Shown piece by piece: positions 29,346-37,736 of a DNA stretch of 64,000 bases. The notes beneath the pieces were generated by a model that was not told where the DNA came from, did no database searches, and was given only the letters and a program-made list of their open reading frames with translations. The DNA comes from Pseudoxanthomonas sp. PXM03 (lineage in GTDB: Bacteria > Pseudomonadota > Gammaproteobacteria > Xanthomonadales > Xanthomonadaceae), in contig NZ_JACVAU010000002.1 in NCBI RefSeq assembly GCF_014852005.1, positions 1,054,001-1,118,000 of the forward strand. Direction: 5' to 3'. Both the position numbers and the translations under genes were made by a program. Numbering within the stretch: the first letter of the stretch is position 1; each line of letters starts with the position of its first letter.

Positions 29346-31847
29346 ATGCCCACCACCGGACGGACGCCGGTGATGCCGTGGGTGACGGCGGCGCTGGCTG
29401 CGTCGTCGGTGGCGTCGATGGGCCTGCACTGGGCAGGCATCGCGGGCCCCTGGATACCCGTCGCACTCGGAACAGGCGCAGCGGGGCTGGCCGCGGCCGT
29501 CGCCGCCGGGCTGCAGTCGCGCAGCGAAGCCCATCAGCGCGCCGGTGTGCAGGCGCGTGCGGCGATGGCCGAATCCGAGCGCGACAGCCTGCAACGCGAC
29601 CTGCAGCGCCACGACCGGCTTGAACAGGAATTGATGCGCGCCAAGCAGGCCGCCGAATCCGCCGCGATGGCCAAGGGCGAATTCCTGGCCACGATGAGCC
29701 ATGAAATCCGCACCCCGCTCAACGGCATCGTGCCGATGCTGGAGATGCTGTCGCGTGCACCGCTGGCACCGGACCAGCGCGAGATGCTGAGCACGGCCAC
29801 CGCATCCTCGCACCAGCTGCTGCGCATCGTGGACGACATCCTCGACTACTCCAAGCTCGAGGCGAACAAGCTGGATCTGGAGATCACCGGATTCAACCTG
29901 CGCGAACTGCTCGACAGCGTGCTGCAGCTCATGTATCGCCCTGCGGAAAACAAGGGGCTGCGGCTGAGCCTGCAACTGGATCCTGCGGTGCGCCTGCCGG
30001 TCCGTGGCGACCCGGTGCGGTTGCGCCAGGTGCTCACCAACCTGGTCGGCAACGCGATCAAGTTCACCGATCGCGGCTCGGTCACGCTGGTGGTGCGACG
30101 GCTCGGCGAAACCGCCGCGCAGCATCTGCTGCGCTTCGAGGTGCGGGATACCGGCATCGGCATCGAAGAAGATGCACGCCATCGCCTGTTCCATTCCTTC
30201 AGCCAGGCTGATGCGTCCACCACCCGACTGTATGGCGGCACCGGGCTCGGCCTGGCGATCTGCCGGCGCATCGTCGACCTGATGGGCGGCCGCATCGACG
30301 TGGTCTCGGAGATCGGGCGCGGCTCCACGTTCTGGTTCGAAGTGCCGCTGATGAAGGTCATCGGCGATCTGCGCCAGCGCGACAACGGCGCGCTGGACCA
30401 TGGGCGCGTGCTCATCGTCTCCCCCGATGCCCGGCTGCGGCAGCGACTCACGCTGCTGGCCACCAACTGGGGCATGCAACCGGTGGCGGTGGAAACCACG
30501 CAGGAAGCGCTGGACCGGCTGCGCCTGGTCAGCGAACAGGCGCAGCAGGATTATCTGGCCGTCCTCGCCGACATCGGCGGCATCCGCAGCACCGCCCTGG
30601 CGCTGCATCGCGCCATCGCGCGGCGCCCTTCACCGGATCCGCTGCGCCTGGTCTGGTTATACGGCGACGAGACCGTCCCGACCGAACTGCACCCGCGCAG
30701 CACCCTGTTGTCGCGGCAGTCACCGGATGCGGACCTCCGCGCAGCGCTGACCGGTGCGGCGCCGGAGCCTGACCAGGAAGCGGGTGCCGCCGCGATGGAA
30801 GAGATATTTCCGGAAGCCAGGACCACTGCTTTGCCGCTCGATCCCGCGCCGCCCAGCCTGGCCGAGGCACGTGAGGCGCAGACACCGGTCGCCCCTGCCG
30901 TTCATGAGGCGGAGACGCCCGCTGCGGGCCCGGAACCCGCCGTTGTCAGCGCCATGCGCACCGAGCCCCGCCTGCTGCTGGTGGAAGACAACCCGGTCAA
31001 CCTGCTGGTGGCGCAGAAGCTGCTGTCGGCGCTCGGCTTCAACTGCGAGACCGCGGCCAATGGCGACATCGCCATCAAGCGCATGCAGGTGGAGCACTTC
31101 GATCTGATCCTGATGGACTGCCAGATGCCGGTCCTGGACGGCTACGCCGCGACGCGACGCTGGCGCGACCTGGAGGCGCAGCGCGCCGATGGCGCCCGCC
31201 TGCCCATCGTCGCGATGACCGCCAATGCGATGGCCGGGGACCGCCAGCGCTGCCTGGATGCCGGCATGGACGACTATCTCGCCAAGCCGGTGTCGCGCGA
31301 GCAACTGGAAAGCTGCCTGCACCGCTGGCTGCCGGATCGCATGAACTTCGTGCTGCGCAACGCCGCGCTCGTGCCCGCCGCGGAACCGGCACCGCCGGTC
31401 CCGGCCGTCGCCACCGCGCGCGCGCCGGCGCCGAGTTTCCCGGTGCTGGACCAGACCATGCTGGAAGAACTGCGCGAGATCGCCGGCGACGAAACCACGC
31501 GCATCATCACCATTTTCCTGGAAGACGCGCCGCGCCTGATCGGCACCTTGGAGAAGGCGGCTGCCGTGCCCGATCTGGATGCCATGCGCGATGCGGCGCA
31601 TACGCTGAAATCATCCAGCGCCAACGTGGGCGCGATGGCGTTGTCGGCCGCCGCCAAGCGTGTGGAACTGGGCGCACGCGCCCGCAAGCTGGAGCGCCCG
31701 GCCGTGGCCGTCGCGCTGGTCATCGCCGAGTACGCGCGTGCACGCATGGCGCTGCAGGGCTACGCCGCGCAACAGCTCGGCAGGCCGCTGTTGCCGCCGG
31801 CAGCGGCGAACGGTCAGTCGTCGCCTTCGAGCTTGGTCAGCAGGTAA
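29346..31847 (+). CDS. Hybrid sensor histidine kinase with receiver and HPt
   Basis: An 833-residue phosphorelay kinase. Two N-terminal hydrophobic helices (about 8-55) leave almost no periplasmic sensor. A coiled coil follows, then HisKA with His119 ([12 protein letters not shown]) and an HATPase with N, G1 and G2 boxes (VGNAIKF, DTGIGI, GGTGLGL). A degenerate receiver lies at about 355-475, without the conserved Lys. A true receiver has Asp591 ([11 protein letters not shown]), and a C-terminal HPt has His752 (AHTLKSSS). The layout is BarA/GacS-like. It follows the FimX-like gene by 2 bases. Its last 34 bases overlap the convergent bacterioferritin gene. Confidence 0.93.
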   Translation: MPTTGRTPVMPWVTAALAASSVASMGLHWAGIAGPWIPVALGTGAAGLAAAVAAGLQSRSEAHQRAGVQARAAMAESERDSLQRDLQRHDRLEQELMRAKQAAESAAMAKGEFLATMSHEIRTPLNGIVPMLEMLSRAPLAPDQREMLSTATASSHQLLRIVDDILDYSKLEANKLDLEITGFNLRELLDSVLQLMYRPAENKGLRLSLQLDPAVRLPVRGDPVRLRQVLTNLVGNAIKFTDRGSVTLVVRRLGETAAQHLLRFEVRDTGIGIEEDARHRLFHSFSQADASTTRLYGGTGLGLAICRRIVDLMGGRIDVVSEIGRGSTFWFEVPLMKVIGDLRQRDNGALDHGRVLIVSPDARLRQRLTLLATNWGMQPVAVETTQEALDRLRLVSEQAQQDYLAVLADIGGIRSTALALHRAIARRPSPDPLRLVWLYGDETVPTELHPRSTLLSRQSPDADLRAALTGAAPEPDQEAGAAAMEEIFPEARTTALPLDPAPPSLAEAREAQTPVAPAVHEAETPAAGPEPAVVSAMRTEPRLLLVEDNPVNLLVAQKLLSALGFNCETAANGDIAIKRMQVEHFDLILMDCQMPVLDGYAATRRWRDLEAQRADGARLPIVAMTANAMAGDRQRCLDAGMDDYLAKPVSREQLESCLHRWLPDRMNFVLRNAALVPAAEPAPPVPAVATARAPAPSFPVLDQTMLEELREIAGDETTRIITIFLEDAPRLIGTLEKAAAVPDLDAMRDAAHTLKSSSANVGAMALSAAAKRVELGARARKLERPAVAVALVIAEYARARMALQGYAAQQLGRPLLPPAAANGQSSPSSLVSR

Positions 31848-32290
31848 TTCGGCTCGCCGATGCGGTCGATCACCGACAACTGCGTTTCCAGCCAGTCGAT
31901 GTGTTCTTCCTCGGAATCGAGGATGTTGGCGAACAGCTGCCGGCTGACGTAGTCGGCCACCGATTCGCAATAGGCGATCGCTTCGCGCAGCGGCGGCAGC
32001 GCTTCCTGTTCCAGCGCCAGGTCGCACTCGAGGATCTCGCGCGGCGTTTCGCCGATGCGCAGTTTGCCCAGCGCCTGGAAGTTGGGCAGGCCATCGAGGA
32101 ACAGGATGCGCTCCGACAGCTTGTCGGCATGCTTCATCTCGTCGATGGATTCCTTGTACTCGTGTTCGGCCAGTTCCTTGAAGCCCCAGTTCTTCAGCAT
32201 CTTGGCGTGCAGGAAGTACTGATTGATGGCGGTCAGCTCGTTGTAGAGCGCCTTGTTGAGGTGTTCGATGACCTTGGCGTCGCCTTTCAT
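31814..32290 (-). CDS. bfr: Bacterioferritin
   Basis: Haem-containing iron-storage ferritin forming 24-mers. It has 158 residues from ATG 32290, starting [26 protein letters not shown] with the first ferroxidase Glu. [26 protein letters not shown] holds the haem-binding Met (near residue 52) and the metal ligands Glu and His, and [13 protein letters not shown] the remaining ligands. A GGAG 7 bases upstream favours this ATG over two upstream ones. It is paired with bfd 120 bases upstream on the same strand. The 3' end overlaps the convergent kinase gene by 34 bases. Confidence 0.97.
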   Translation of the reverse strand: MKGDAKVIEHLNKALYNELTAINQYFLHAKMLKNWGFKELAEHEYKESIDEMKHADKLSERILFLDGLPNFQALGKLRIGETPREILECDLALEQEALPPLREAIAYCESVADYVSRQLFANILDSEEEHIDWLETQLSVIDRIGEPNYLLTKLEGDD

Positions 32291-32410
32291 GGCCATGCTC
32301 CGTGGGCGGAAGGACGGCAAAGGTTAGCCCGTGCACGCGCGCCGTGACGGAACGCGAATCGTGATCATTCTGGAAGGATGCCGCGCCGCCGACGGGCGGT
32401 CGCGTGGACG

Positions 32411-32623
32411 TCAGGCTGCGTGCGAGAGCGTCAGTATGGGGAACAGCGGCTCGCGCGATGCGGGTTGCGCGGCCTGAAGCACGTCCATCGCCATGTCCAG
32501 GCAGCTGCCGCAGTTGGCGCCCGCGCCCGTACGCATGGTCAGCTCGGCCACGGTGGTGCATCCCGCGGCGGCGGCTTCACGTATCTGGCGGTCGGTCACG
32601 CCGTTGCAGATGCAGACGTACAC
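32411..32623 (-). CDS. bfd: Bacterioferritin-associated ferredoxin
   Basis: [2Fe-2S] protein that reduces stored iron in bacterioferritin for release. It has 70 residues. The four cluster Cys are in CIC (residues 4-6) and CGSC (38-41), the pattern of BFD-like domains, with CTTVAEL between them. The C-terminal tail of about 20 residues is unconserved. A Fur-box-like sequence lies 55-70 bases upstream, fitting induction under iron limitation. bfr is downstream on the same strand. Confidence 0.95.
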   Translation of the reverse strand: MYVCICNGVTDRQIREAAAAGCTTVAELTMRTGAGANCGSCLDMAMDVLQAAQPASREPLFPILTLSHAA

Positions 32624-32678
32624 GGTGGCGGTAGCAGTGCGGCGGGCACGGGATGGCCCGCCACCATTTCACCCAAGA

Positions 32679-32693
32679 TGAGAATGATTGTCA
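32679..32693 (-). promoter_or_regulatory. Fur box ahead of bfd
   Basis: TGAGAATGATTGTCA matches the 7-1-7 Fur core TGATAATNATTATCA at all but two positions (the symmetric T/A pair), inside AT-rich DNA unlike its surroundings. It lies 56 bases before the bfd start codon. Its last three bases are the rppH stop codon, so the operator is built into the end of the upstream gene. Confidence 0.8.
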
Positions 32694-33290
32694 ATTCTTG
32701 GCGGGCTCGCCCGTACCACCCCGTTTACGCGCCGGTCGGTCACGGCCACGCCAGCGGGATCCTTCCACCGAAGCCCGCGGGTCGGGCAGATGTGGCGGGA
32801 TCGCCTGCGGGCCCGCGACGCCGCGGGCAAACGAGGCCAGGTGCCCCAGCGCGCTGGCGTACACGCGGCGCTTGAACATGACCACGTGCTCGAGCGGATA
32901 CCAGAAATCCACCCAGCGCCAGTGGTCGAATTCCGGGCTCTCGGTCAGGTCCAGGCGGACGTGGGCTTCGTCGCCGACCAGGCGCAGCAGGAACCACACC
33001 TGTTTCTGGCCGATGCAGACCTGGCGTTCGTTGCGCCGGATGGCGCGGGGGGGCAGCCGATAGCGAAGCCACCCGGGCGTGACGCCCAGAACTTCCACAT
33101 GTTCGGGCAACAGGCCGGTTTCTTCGCGCAACTCGCGGTACATGGCCTCGACCGGTGTCTCGTCCGTGTTCATGCCGCCTTGCGGGAACTGCCAGCCATC
33201 CCGGCGCACGCGTCGCGCCCAGAACACCCGGCCGTCCGGCCGCATCAACACGATGCCGACGTTGGGTCGGTAGCCGTCCGGATCGATCAC
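32691..33290 (-). CDS. rppH: RNA pyrophosphohydrolase
   Basis: Nudix enzyme that removes pyrophosphate from mRNA 5' ends and triggers RNase E decay. It has 199 residues, starting [20 protein letters not shown]. The Nudix box is [23 protein letters not shown] (about residues 38-60), with WQFPQGG just before it, all diagnostic for RppH. The C-terminal 40 residues are a basic, Pro/Arg-rich tail. It sits upstream of bfd on the same strand. Confidence 0.96.
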   Translation of the reverse strand: MIDPDGYRPNVGIVLMRPDGRVFWARRVRRDGWQFPQGGMNTDETPVEAMYRELREETGLLPEHVEVLGVTPGWLRYRLPPRAIRRNERQVCIGQKQVWFLLRLVGDEAHVRLDLTESPEFDHWRWVDFWYPLEHVVMFKRRVYASALGHLASFARGVAGPQAIPPHLPDPRASVEGSRWRGRDRPARKRGGTGEPAKN

Positions 33291-33364
33291 GATGCGGACT
33301 CCATAAATCTACTGTGCCCGACTCTGCCACGCCCTGCCGCAGGCGACAAGCGCGGCGCCCCGGC

Positions 33365-33393
33365 TTGACAGGCAGGGGGTCGAAATGAAGAAT
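33365..33393 (+). promoter_or_regulatory. Promoter of tRNA-Met
   Basis: A perfect -35 TTGACA (33365-33370), 17 bases, then AAGAAT (33388-33393), which matches 4 of 6 -10 positions. It lies 13 bases ahead of the tRNA 5' end, as expected for a tRNA promoter. Confidence 0.65.
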
Positions 33394-33406
33394 ACGCGGT
33401 TCACGC

Positions 33407-33483
33407 GGCTATGTAGCTCAGCCGGTTAGAGCACAGCACTCATAATGCTGGGGTCGGTGGTTCGAGTCCACCCATAGCCACCA
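33407..33483 (+). tRNA. tRNA-Met (CAT), elongator
   Basis: A 77-nt cloverleaf with encoded CCA. The acceptor arms GGCTATG/CATAGCC pair perfectly. The anticodon arm is CAGCA-CTCATAA-TGCTG with CAT at 33441-33443. The T arm is GGTGG-TTCGAGT-CCACC. The paired first base (G1-C72) argues for elongator rather than initiator tRNA. A terminator hairpin follows 33 bases later. Confidence 0.98.
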
Positions 33484-33516
33484 GATTCCCCAACGGAATC
33501 AACGCGTTGAAACAAG

Positions 33517-33538
33517 CCCGCCGCGAGGTGGGTTTTTT
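33517..33538 (+). terminator. Terminator after tRNA-Met
   Basis: CCCGCC (33517-33522), a GCGA tetraloop, and GGTGGG (33527-33532, one G-T pair), followed directly by six T (33533-33538). Confidence 0.85.
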
Positions 33539-33583
33539 GTTGGGCGTGATCTGGGACTGCAGGCCGGTGCGGCCCGGCATCAG

Positions 33584-33625
33584 GGTGGCTATGGGATGGA
33601 CCCCAGCAACGTGAGGGCCATAGCC
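33584..33625 (-). pseudogene. Degenerate inverted tRNA-Met fragment
   Basis: On the minus strand these 42 bases read as a shortened tRNA-Met. They begin with the acceptor 5' strand GGCTATG, continue with CTCACGTTGCTGGGGTC (tRNA: CTCATAATGCTGGGGTC) and end with CATCCCATAGCCACC (tRNA: CCACCCATAGCCACC). The D arm plus the 5' anticodon strand, and most of the T arm, are missing. The exact blocks TGCTGGGGTC and CCCATAGCCACC occur in the right order. The intact gene lies 100 bases away in the opposite direction. It is a remnant and not a working tRNA. Confidence 0.65.
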
Positions 33626-33712
33626 GGCGGTTGGTTGGCCCGGACCCCATCCGGCACGTAATACATGATCTGCGTTATTTCGCTGGTCAGCCGCTGATCC
33701 AGAAGTAGCTTC

Positions 33713-33899
33713 ATGATGACCGGCGCCAATCATCCTCCCTTTCTCGCCATCATCGCGCTGACCACGTGCAGCAGCCGGTAGGTACGTCAGCCCCAGGCGG
33801 CGAAGACCTGGTCAAGGCACAGCTCCGCGGCCCGGACAGCGTCCGTTTCTATTGCCACTGGTGCGACCTGGACCGCTCGGACAGCCAGAAGGAGTTTCA
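33713..33899 (+). pseudogene. Frameshifted small lipoprotein remnant
   Basis: From ATG 33713 the frame reads a lipoprotein-like signal (PPFLAIIALTTCSSR) and stops at TAG 33779. In another frame, open over the same point, it continues with QQPVGTSAPGGEDLVKAQLRGPDSVRF. The segment VKAQL-x-PDS-x-F resembles a family of small exported proteins that have this motif just after the signal peptide. This looks like one gene broken by a frameshift. The similarity is recalled, not searched, so the call is tentative. Confidence 0.35.
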
Positions 33900-34430
33900 A
33901 TCTGAGCCGCGTGAAACACTAAGAAGGCAATCGCCATTCAGTGACGCCTTTAGAGAAAGATCGGCCTCACCAAGCTCGATCTTGTACATGCTCGCCTTCT
34001 CATGCTCAGCCGTAGCGTTGGCATGCGGACTTGGAGGCAGAAAGTATCTTTCCAATTTGAACTTACTACGCAAGCCGTCTGGTTTATAGCACTTCCCTTC
34101 GCTTAGCTTCAGGTAGAGAAAGCGAATTCCTCCATCGAGCGCAGGAGACACCCGGCACTCGATGAACTGGAGTTCGTAGCCGTCATCCGTTCCTATGCTG
34201 CCGGATCGGAATGCAATATTCAGCGAGTCACTACCATTAACTTGCCTGAAACTGGAGACTCCCAAGTCGCTAAAGAACCGATAGCTTGCAGGCCACTTCT
34301 GTGAAGCCATTCGTTCGATCAGATCCTCTAGCTGTAGCTGAACCTTCTCGCCACCAAAGTTCCTGGACAAGCACCCAAATGGCAACATTAGGAGGGTGCA
34401 GCCGATCATCAACACCGCCATTTTTTTCAC
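33897..34430 (-). CDS. Uncharacterised lipoprotein in AT-richer DNA
   Basis: A 177-residue protein of unknown function. It starts at a GTG (34430) preceded by AGGA, or at ATG 34421. The N-terminus is a lipoprotein signal (MAVLMIGCTLLMLPFGC; lipobox PFGC or IGC). The mature part has no recognised domain, and three Cys outside the signal. Its base composition is clearly lower in GC, with codons such as AAA, TTG and AGA that are rare in the neighbours, which suggests recent transfer. It lies between the tRNA-Met remnants and a core two-component system. Confidence 0.6.
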   Translation of the reverse strand: MKKMAVLMIGCTLLMLPFGCLSRNFGGEKVQLQLEDLIERMASQKWPASYRFFSDLGVSSFRQVNGSDSLNIAFRSGSIGTDDGYELQFIECRVSPALDGGIRFLYLKLSEGKCYKPDGLRSKFKLERYFLPPSPHANATAEHEKASMYKIELGEADLSLKASLNGDCLLSVSRGSD

Positions 34431-34619
34431 CAGGCGTCCTCACCATGTTGGGCACGAGAAACGTGGAAGACCATTGCAGCGAAATATTGTAGTCCCCGCC
34501 TGTGTTGTTACCAGACACATTATTCCGACGCTCACGCGTCCAAGGGAACCGTCCGATCACACGTCCGACGGACTCCGGTGGCATTGAGGCGGGTGAACAT
34601 CGCGACAGCGCGCGGGATG

Positions 34620-35963
34620 TCAGGGTTGGATGGGGGGCGATGCGCTGGCGGGCAGCACGATGGTTGCGCGCAGACCGCCTCCCTCGCGCTGGGAAAGCCG
34701 CAAGGTACCGCCCAGCGCCTGCGTGAGCTGCTGGGCGATGGCCAGTCCCAGGCCCGTGCCACCCGTGGAGCGGCCACGCGAAGGCTCGAGCCGGTGGAAT
34801 GGCTTCAGCGCCGCCTCCAACTGGTCGGCAGGGATGCCAGGGCCACGGTCGAGCACATCGATGCAGGCACGCCCCTCGTCATCGACGCGCAGCTGCGTCT
34901 CCGCACTGCCGGCATGGTTCAGTGCGTTGTCGATCAGGTTCTGCAACACACGCCGCAGCACCTGCGGGTGCGTATCGCGTGATGCGAGCGTGCCGTGCAG
35001 CAGGTGCACCGGGCGACCCGCATCCTGGTAGTCGCCTGCGATGCTCTCCAGGAACGCCGTCAGGTCGAGACGGATCGCGGGCCCCAGTGCCACGCTCGCG
35101 CTGCGCGCATAGTCCAGGCCCTCGCGGACCAACTGGCTCACCTGGTCGATATCACCGAGGAGCTTGTCCTGCCCGGTGCCGGCTTCCATGGTTTCCACGC
35201 GCAGCCGCATGCGGGTGATCGGAGTCTGCAGGTCATGCGAGATGGCGGCCAGGATCTGCGTCCGTTCGGTGACGTGCGCCGCCACGCGCGCCTGCAGCGC
35301 ATTCAACGCCTGTGCCGCCTGCGCGACTTCCCAGGGCCCGTCCTGCGGAAGGGGAATGTTGTTCCCTGCAGGATCCATGCGTTCGGCGGCACGGGCGAGC
35401 CTGGCGAGCGGACGAGTCGCCAGGCGCACGGCAACGCCCACGCACAGCAACAGCAACACCACCTGGGCGGCGAGCACCCAGGGCAACCATGTCGCCACCG
35501 GCATGGGCGCCGGTGTGACCTCGATGGTCAGCGGCTGCCCGTCGCCCAGCGTCAGCTCCACCTCGTAGCGCTCGGGCGTGGTGGAAACGGCGCGCGGTCG
35601 CAGCGCGTAACGCTGGTCCAGCGCATCGTCGATCAGTCCCGTCACCTGGCGGGAGCGCTCCGTGGACAGCGGCGCGCCGGCATGGGCGGGCCGCAGGAGA
35701 TAACGGTAGGTCCGTCGCTCCAGGCGGGGTGTCCATGCAGCACGCTGGTCGGCAGGGAGATGTTCGAGCAGTGCCACGCTGACGGGTACGTCTTCATACA
35801 GGTTCCTGAGCATCATCGAACGCGTGGCGTCCATGCGTTCTCCGAACAGCAGCGCGAACGACAGCGCATGCGCCAGCAGCAGGCCCGCGCCGAGGATGAG
35901 GATCAAGCGCGCGCGCAGGGTGCGCGGCAGCCAGCGCGACGACCGGAAGGCGTCAGGGGTCAT
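34620..35963 (-). CDS. Sensor histidine kinase, EnvZ-like
   Basis: A 447-residue membrane histidine kinase. The first transmembrane helix (about 18-40) is followed by a periplasmic domain of about 115 residues. A second helix lies at about 165-185. Then come a HAMP domain, HisKA with AAISHDLQTPITRMRLR, and an HATPase with NLIDNALNHAG, DRGPGIP and [19 protein letters not shown]. The HDLQTP H-box and HAMP are EnvZ/OmpR-class features. The response regulator gene precedes it with a 4-base overlap (35960-35963), so they form one operon. The stimulus is unknown. Confidence 0.95.
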   Translation of the reverse strand: MTPDAFRSSRWLPRTLRARLILILGAGLLLAHALSFALLFGERMDATRSMMLRNLYEDVPVSVALLEHLPADQRAAWTPRLERRTYRYLLRPAHAGAPLSTERSRQVTGLIDDALDQRYALRPRAVSTTPERYEVELTLGDGQPLTIEVTPAPMPVATWLPWVLAAQVVLLLLCVGVAVRLATRPLARLARAAERMDPAGNNIPLPQDGPWEVAQAAQALNALQARVAAHVTERTQILAAISHDLQTPITRMRLRVETMEAGTGQDKLLGDIDQVSQLVREGLDYARSASVALGPAIRLDLTAFLESIAGDYQDAGRPVHLLHGTLASRDTHPQVLRRVLQNLIDNALNHAGSAETQLRVDDEGRACIDVLDRGPGIPADQLEAALKPFHRLEPSRGRSTGGTGLGLAIAQQLTQALGGTLRLSQREGGGLRATIVLPASASPPIQP

Positions 35964-36703
35964 GCGTCCCCGCTTTCGAGCACCACGGGCTGACTGAAAA
36001 CGTAGCCTTCACTGCGTACCGTCTTGATGTAGGTCTGTTCGCGCGCACCATCCCCCAGCCGTTGTCTCAGCCGGCTGACCAGCAGGTCGATGGAGCGATC
36101 GAAGACCTCGGCATCCCGTCCCTGCGTGAGGTTCAGCAGCTGATCGCGGCTGAGTACGCGCTGCGGGTGGTCGATGAAGACGCGCAGGAGCCTGAACTCC
36201 GCGCCGCTCAGCGGATATGCCGTGCCCTGCCCGTCCAGCAGGTGCCGTGCGGCGGTGTCGAGGCGCCAGTCGCCGAAGCGGATCCACCGGCTGGCCTCGG
36301 AGACCTGGAGATTCGGCGGCAACATGCGCGCGCGCCGGATCACGGCGTTGATGCGTGCGAGCAGCTCGCGCGATGAGAACGGTTTGGTGACGTAATCATC
36401 CGCCCCCATCTCCAGCCCGATGATCCGGTCCGTTTCATCATCGCGCGCCGTCAGCAGCACGATTGGCACGGCGCGGTGCTTGCCGGCACGCAGGTTCCTG
36501 CACAGCGCGAGACCGTCTTCGCCGGGCATCATCACATCCAGCACGACCAGGTCGACGTCGCTGGTATCCAGCGTGGCCCGCATCTCGCGACCGTCCGCCG
36601 CCAGGCTGACGCGCAGGCCATTGCGCCGCAGGTAGTCACCGACCATCTGGCGGATGTCGCGATCGTCGTCGACGACGAGGACGTGATCGGTGTGGGACGA
36701 CAT
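35960..36703 (-). CDS. OmpR-family response regulator
   Basis: A 247-residue transcription factor. The receiver domain has the acidic pocket Asp12-14, phospho-acceptor Asp56 (VLDVMMPGEDG) and Lys in YVTKPF. The winged-helix domain ends RQRLGDGAREQTYIKTVRSEGYVF. ATG 36703 puts MSSHTDHVLVVDDD at the N-terminus; the longer frame to 36949 would cover the divergent promoter region. A TGTATC direct repeat in that region is the likely autoregulatory site. It is divergent from the SDR/hydrolase/thioredoxin group. Confidence 0.96.
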   Translation of the reverse strand: MSSHTDHVLVVDDDRDIRQMVGDYLRRNGLRVSLAADGREMRATLDTSDVDLVVLDVMMPGEDGLALCRNLRAGKHRAVPIVLLTARDDETDRIIGLEMGADDYVTKPFSSRELLARINAVIRRARMLPPNLQVSEASRWIRFGDWRLDTAARHLLDGQGTAYPLSGAEFRLLRVFIDHPQRVLSRDQLLNLTQGRDAEVFDRSIDLLVSRLRQRLGDGAREQTYIKTVRSEGYVFSQPVVLESGDA

Positions 36704-36801
36704 GCGTGGGGCTCCGGGACCAGGGCGACGGGATGATCCGCCTTTCGCGACGGATGGTAGCGCCTGCGGGTGGCCGGACAGAGCCCCGGCGGCGCCGGCT
36801 T

Positions 36802-36817
36802 TGTATCGGACTGTATC
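36802..36817. promoter_or_regulatory. TGTATC direct repeat, candidate response-regulator site
   Basis: TGTATC at 36802-36807 and again at 36812-36817. The repeats are 10 bases apart start to start, one helical turn, which is the geometry of OmpR/PhoB-type dimers. They lie in the 240-base spacer between the response regulator (minus) and the SDR gene (plus), 99 bases from the former and 127 from the latter. Confidence 0.55.
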
Positions 36818-36943
36818 AACCGGATCTTTCGCGGCTTTGGGTGACAAATCGGCGGGCCGCGCGACACGTGGTGGACAAGCGGAAGGCGCGCAATGCGCCC
36901 ATCGCCGGCGGAGCTCCCGCGGGCACCACCCGAGAGACACGAC

Positions 36944-37684
36944 ATGCACGCTTCAGACGCTTCTTCACCCAAGGCCGCACTGGTATTCGGCGGCTCCCGC
37001 GGCATTGGTGCCGCCATTGCCCGCCGCCTGGCCCGCGAGGGCCACGCCGTCGCGCTGACCTACGCCGCGCGTGCCGACAAGGCGGCGGAAGTCGTGGCCG
37101 CGATCCAGGCGGAAGGCGGCCAGGCCATCGCCCTGCAAGCGGATGCCGCGGACCATCACGCGATCACGGCGGCGGTGGCGGATGCCGAGGCCCGGCTCGG
37201 CGCGTTGCAGGTAGCGGTCGTCAATGCCGGCATCTACGAAGGCAGTCCGCTGGACCGGTTCCCGCTTGAGACGCTCGACCGGATGTTGGCGGTGAACGTC
37301 CGCGGCGTCTTTCTGGCGATCCAGGCATCCGCGACGAAGATGGCCGATGGCGGCCGCATCATCACGATCGGCAGCAACACCGCGCAGCGCAGCGGATCGG
37401 TGGGCAGCAGCGTCTATGCGATGACCAAATCCGCCGTGGCCACGCTGGTGCGGGAAGTGGCGCTGGACCTGGCGCCGCGCCGGATCACGATCAACAACAT
37501 CCAGCCCGGTCCCATCGATACCGACATCACGGCCGGTTTTCTCGAACACCTGATCCAGCGCAATCCGCTGAAACGCGTGGGTCGTCCGGAAGAGGTCGCA
37601 TCGCTCGCCGCGTATCTCGCCAGCGATGACGCCGGCTACATGACCGGAGCCAGCCTGACGATGGATGGCGGCTACGCCATCTGA
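36944..37684 (+). CDS. Short-chain dehydrogenase/reductase (FabG-like)
   Basis: A 246-residue classical SDR using NAD(P)H; the substrate is unknown. The cofactor loop is GGSRGIGAAIARRL (residues 16-29), where the usual first T of TGxxxGxG is a G. The catalytic motif is SSVYAMTKSAV with YxxxK, and the C-terminus YMTGASLTMDGGYAI is typical. It is the first plus-strand gene next to the divergent two-component system and probably heads the run with the hydrolase and the CcdA/thioredoxin pair. Cytosolic, with no signal peptide. Confidence 0.93.
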   Translation: MHASDASSPKAALVFGGSRGIGAAIARRLAREGHAVALTYAARADKAAEVVAAIQAEGGQAIALQADAADHHAITAAVADAEARLGALQVAVVNAGIYEGSPLDRFPLETLDRMLAVNVRGVFLAIQASATKMADGGRIITIGSNTAQRSGSVGSSVYAMTKSAVATLVREVALDLAPRRITINNIQPGPIDTDITAGFLEHLIQRNPLKRVGRPEEVASLAAYLASDDAGYMTGASLTMDGGYAI

Positions 37685-37736
37685 CCCACGCGCGCAGCGC
37701 CCCCCCTTTCCTCGACCACTCCCTGGAGGATCCACC

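Noticed and set aside
33426..33733. Two minus-strand open frames reading through tRNA-Met
   Set aside because: They are antisense to the tRNA and give the familiar spurious GGLEPPTPAL and WTRTTDPS strings seen opposite tRNA genes in many genomes.
33484..34619. Integrase or transposase expected beside a tRNA with foreign-looking DNA
   Set aside because: No integrase, recombinase or inverted terminal repeat could be read in any frame of this stretch.
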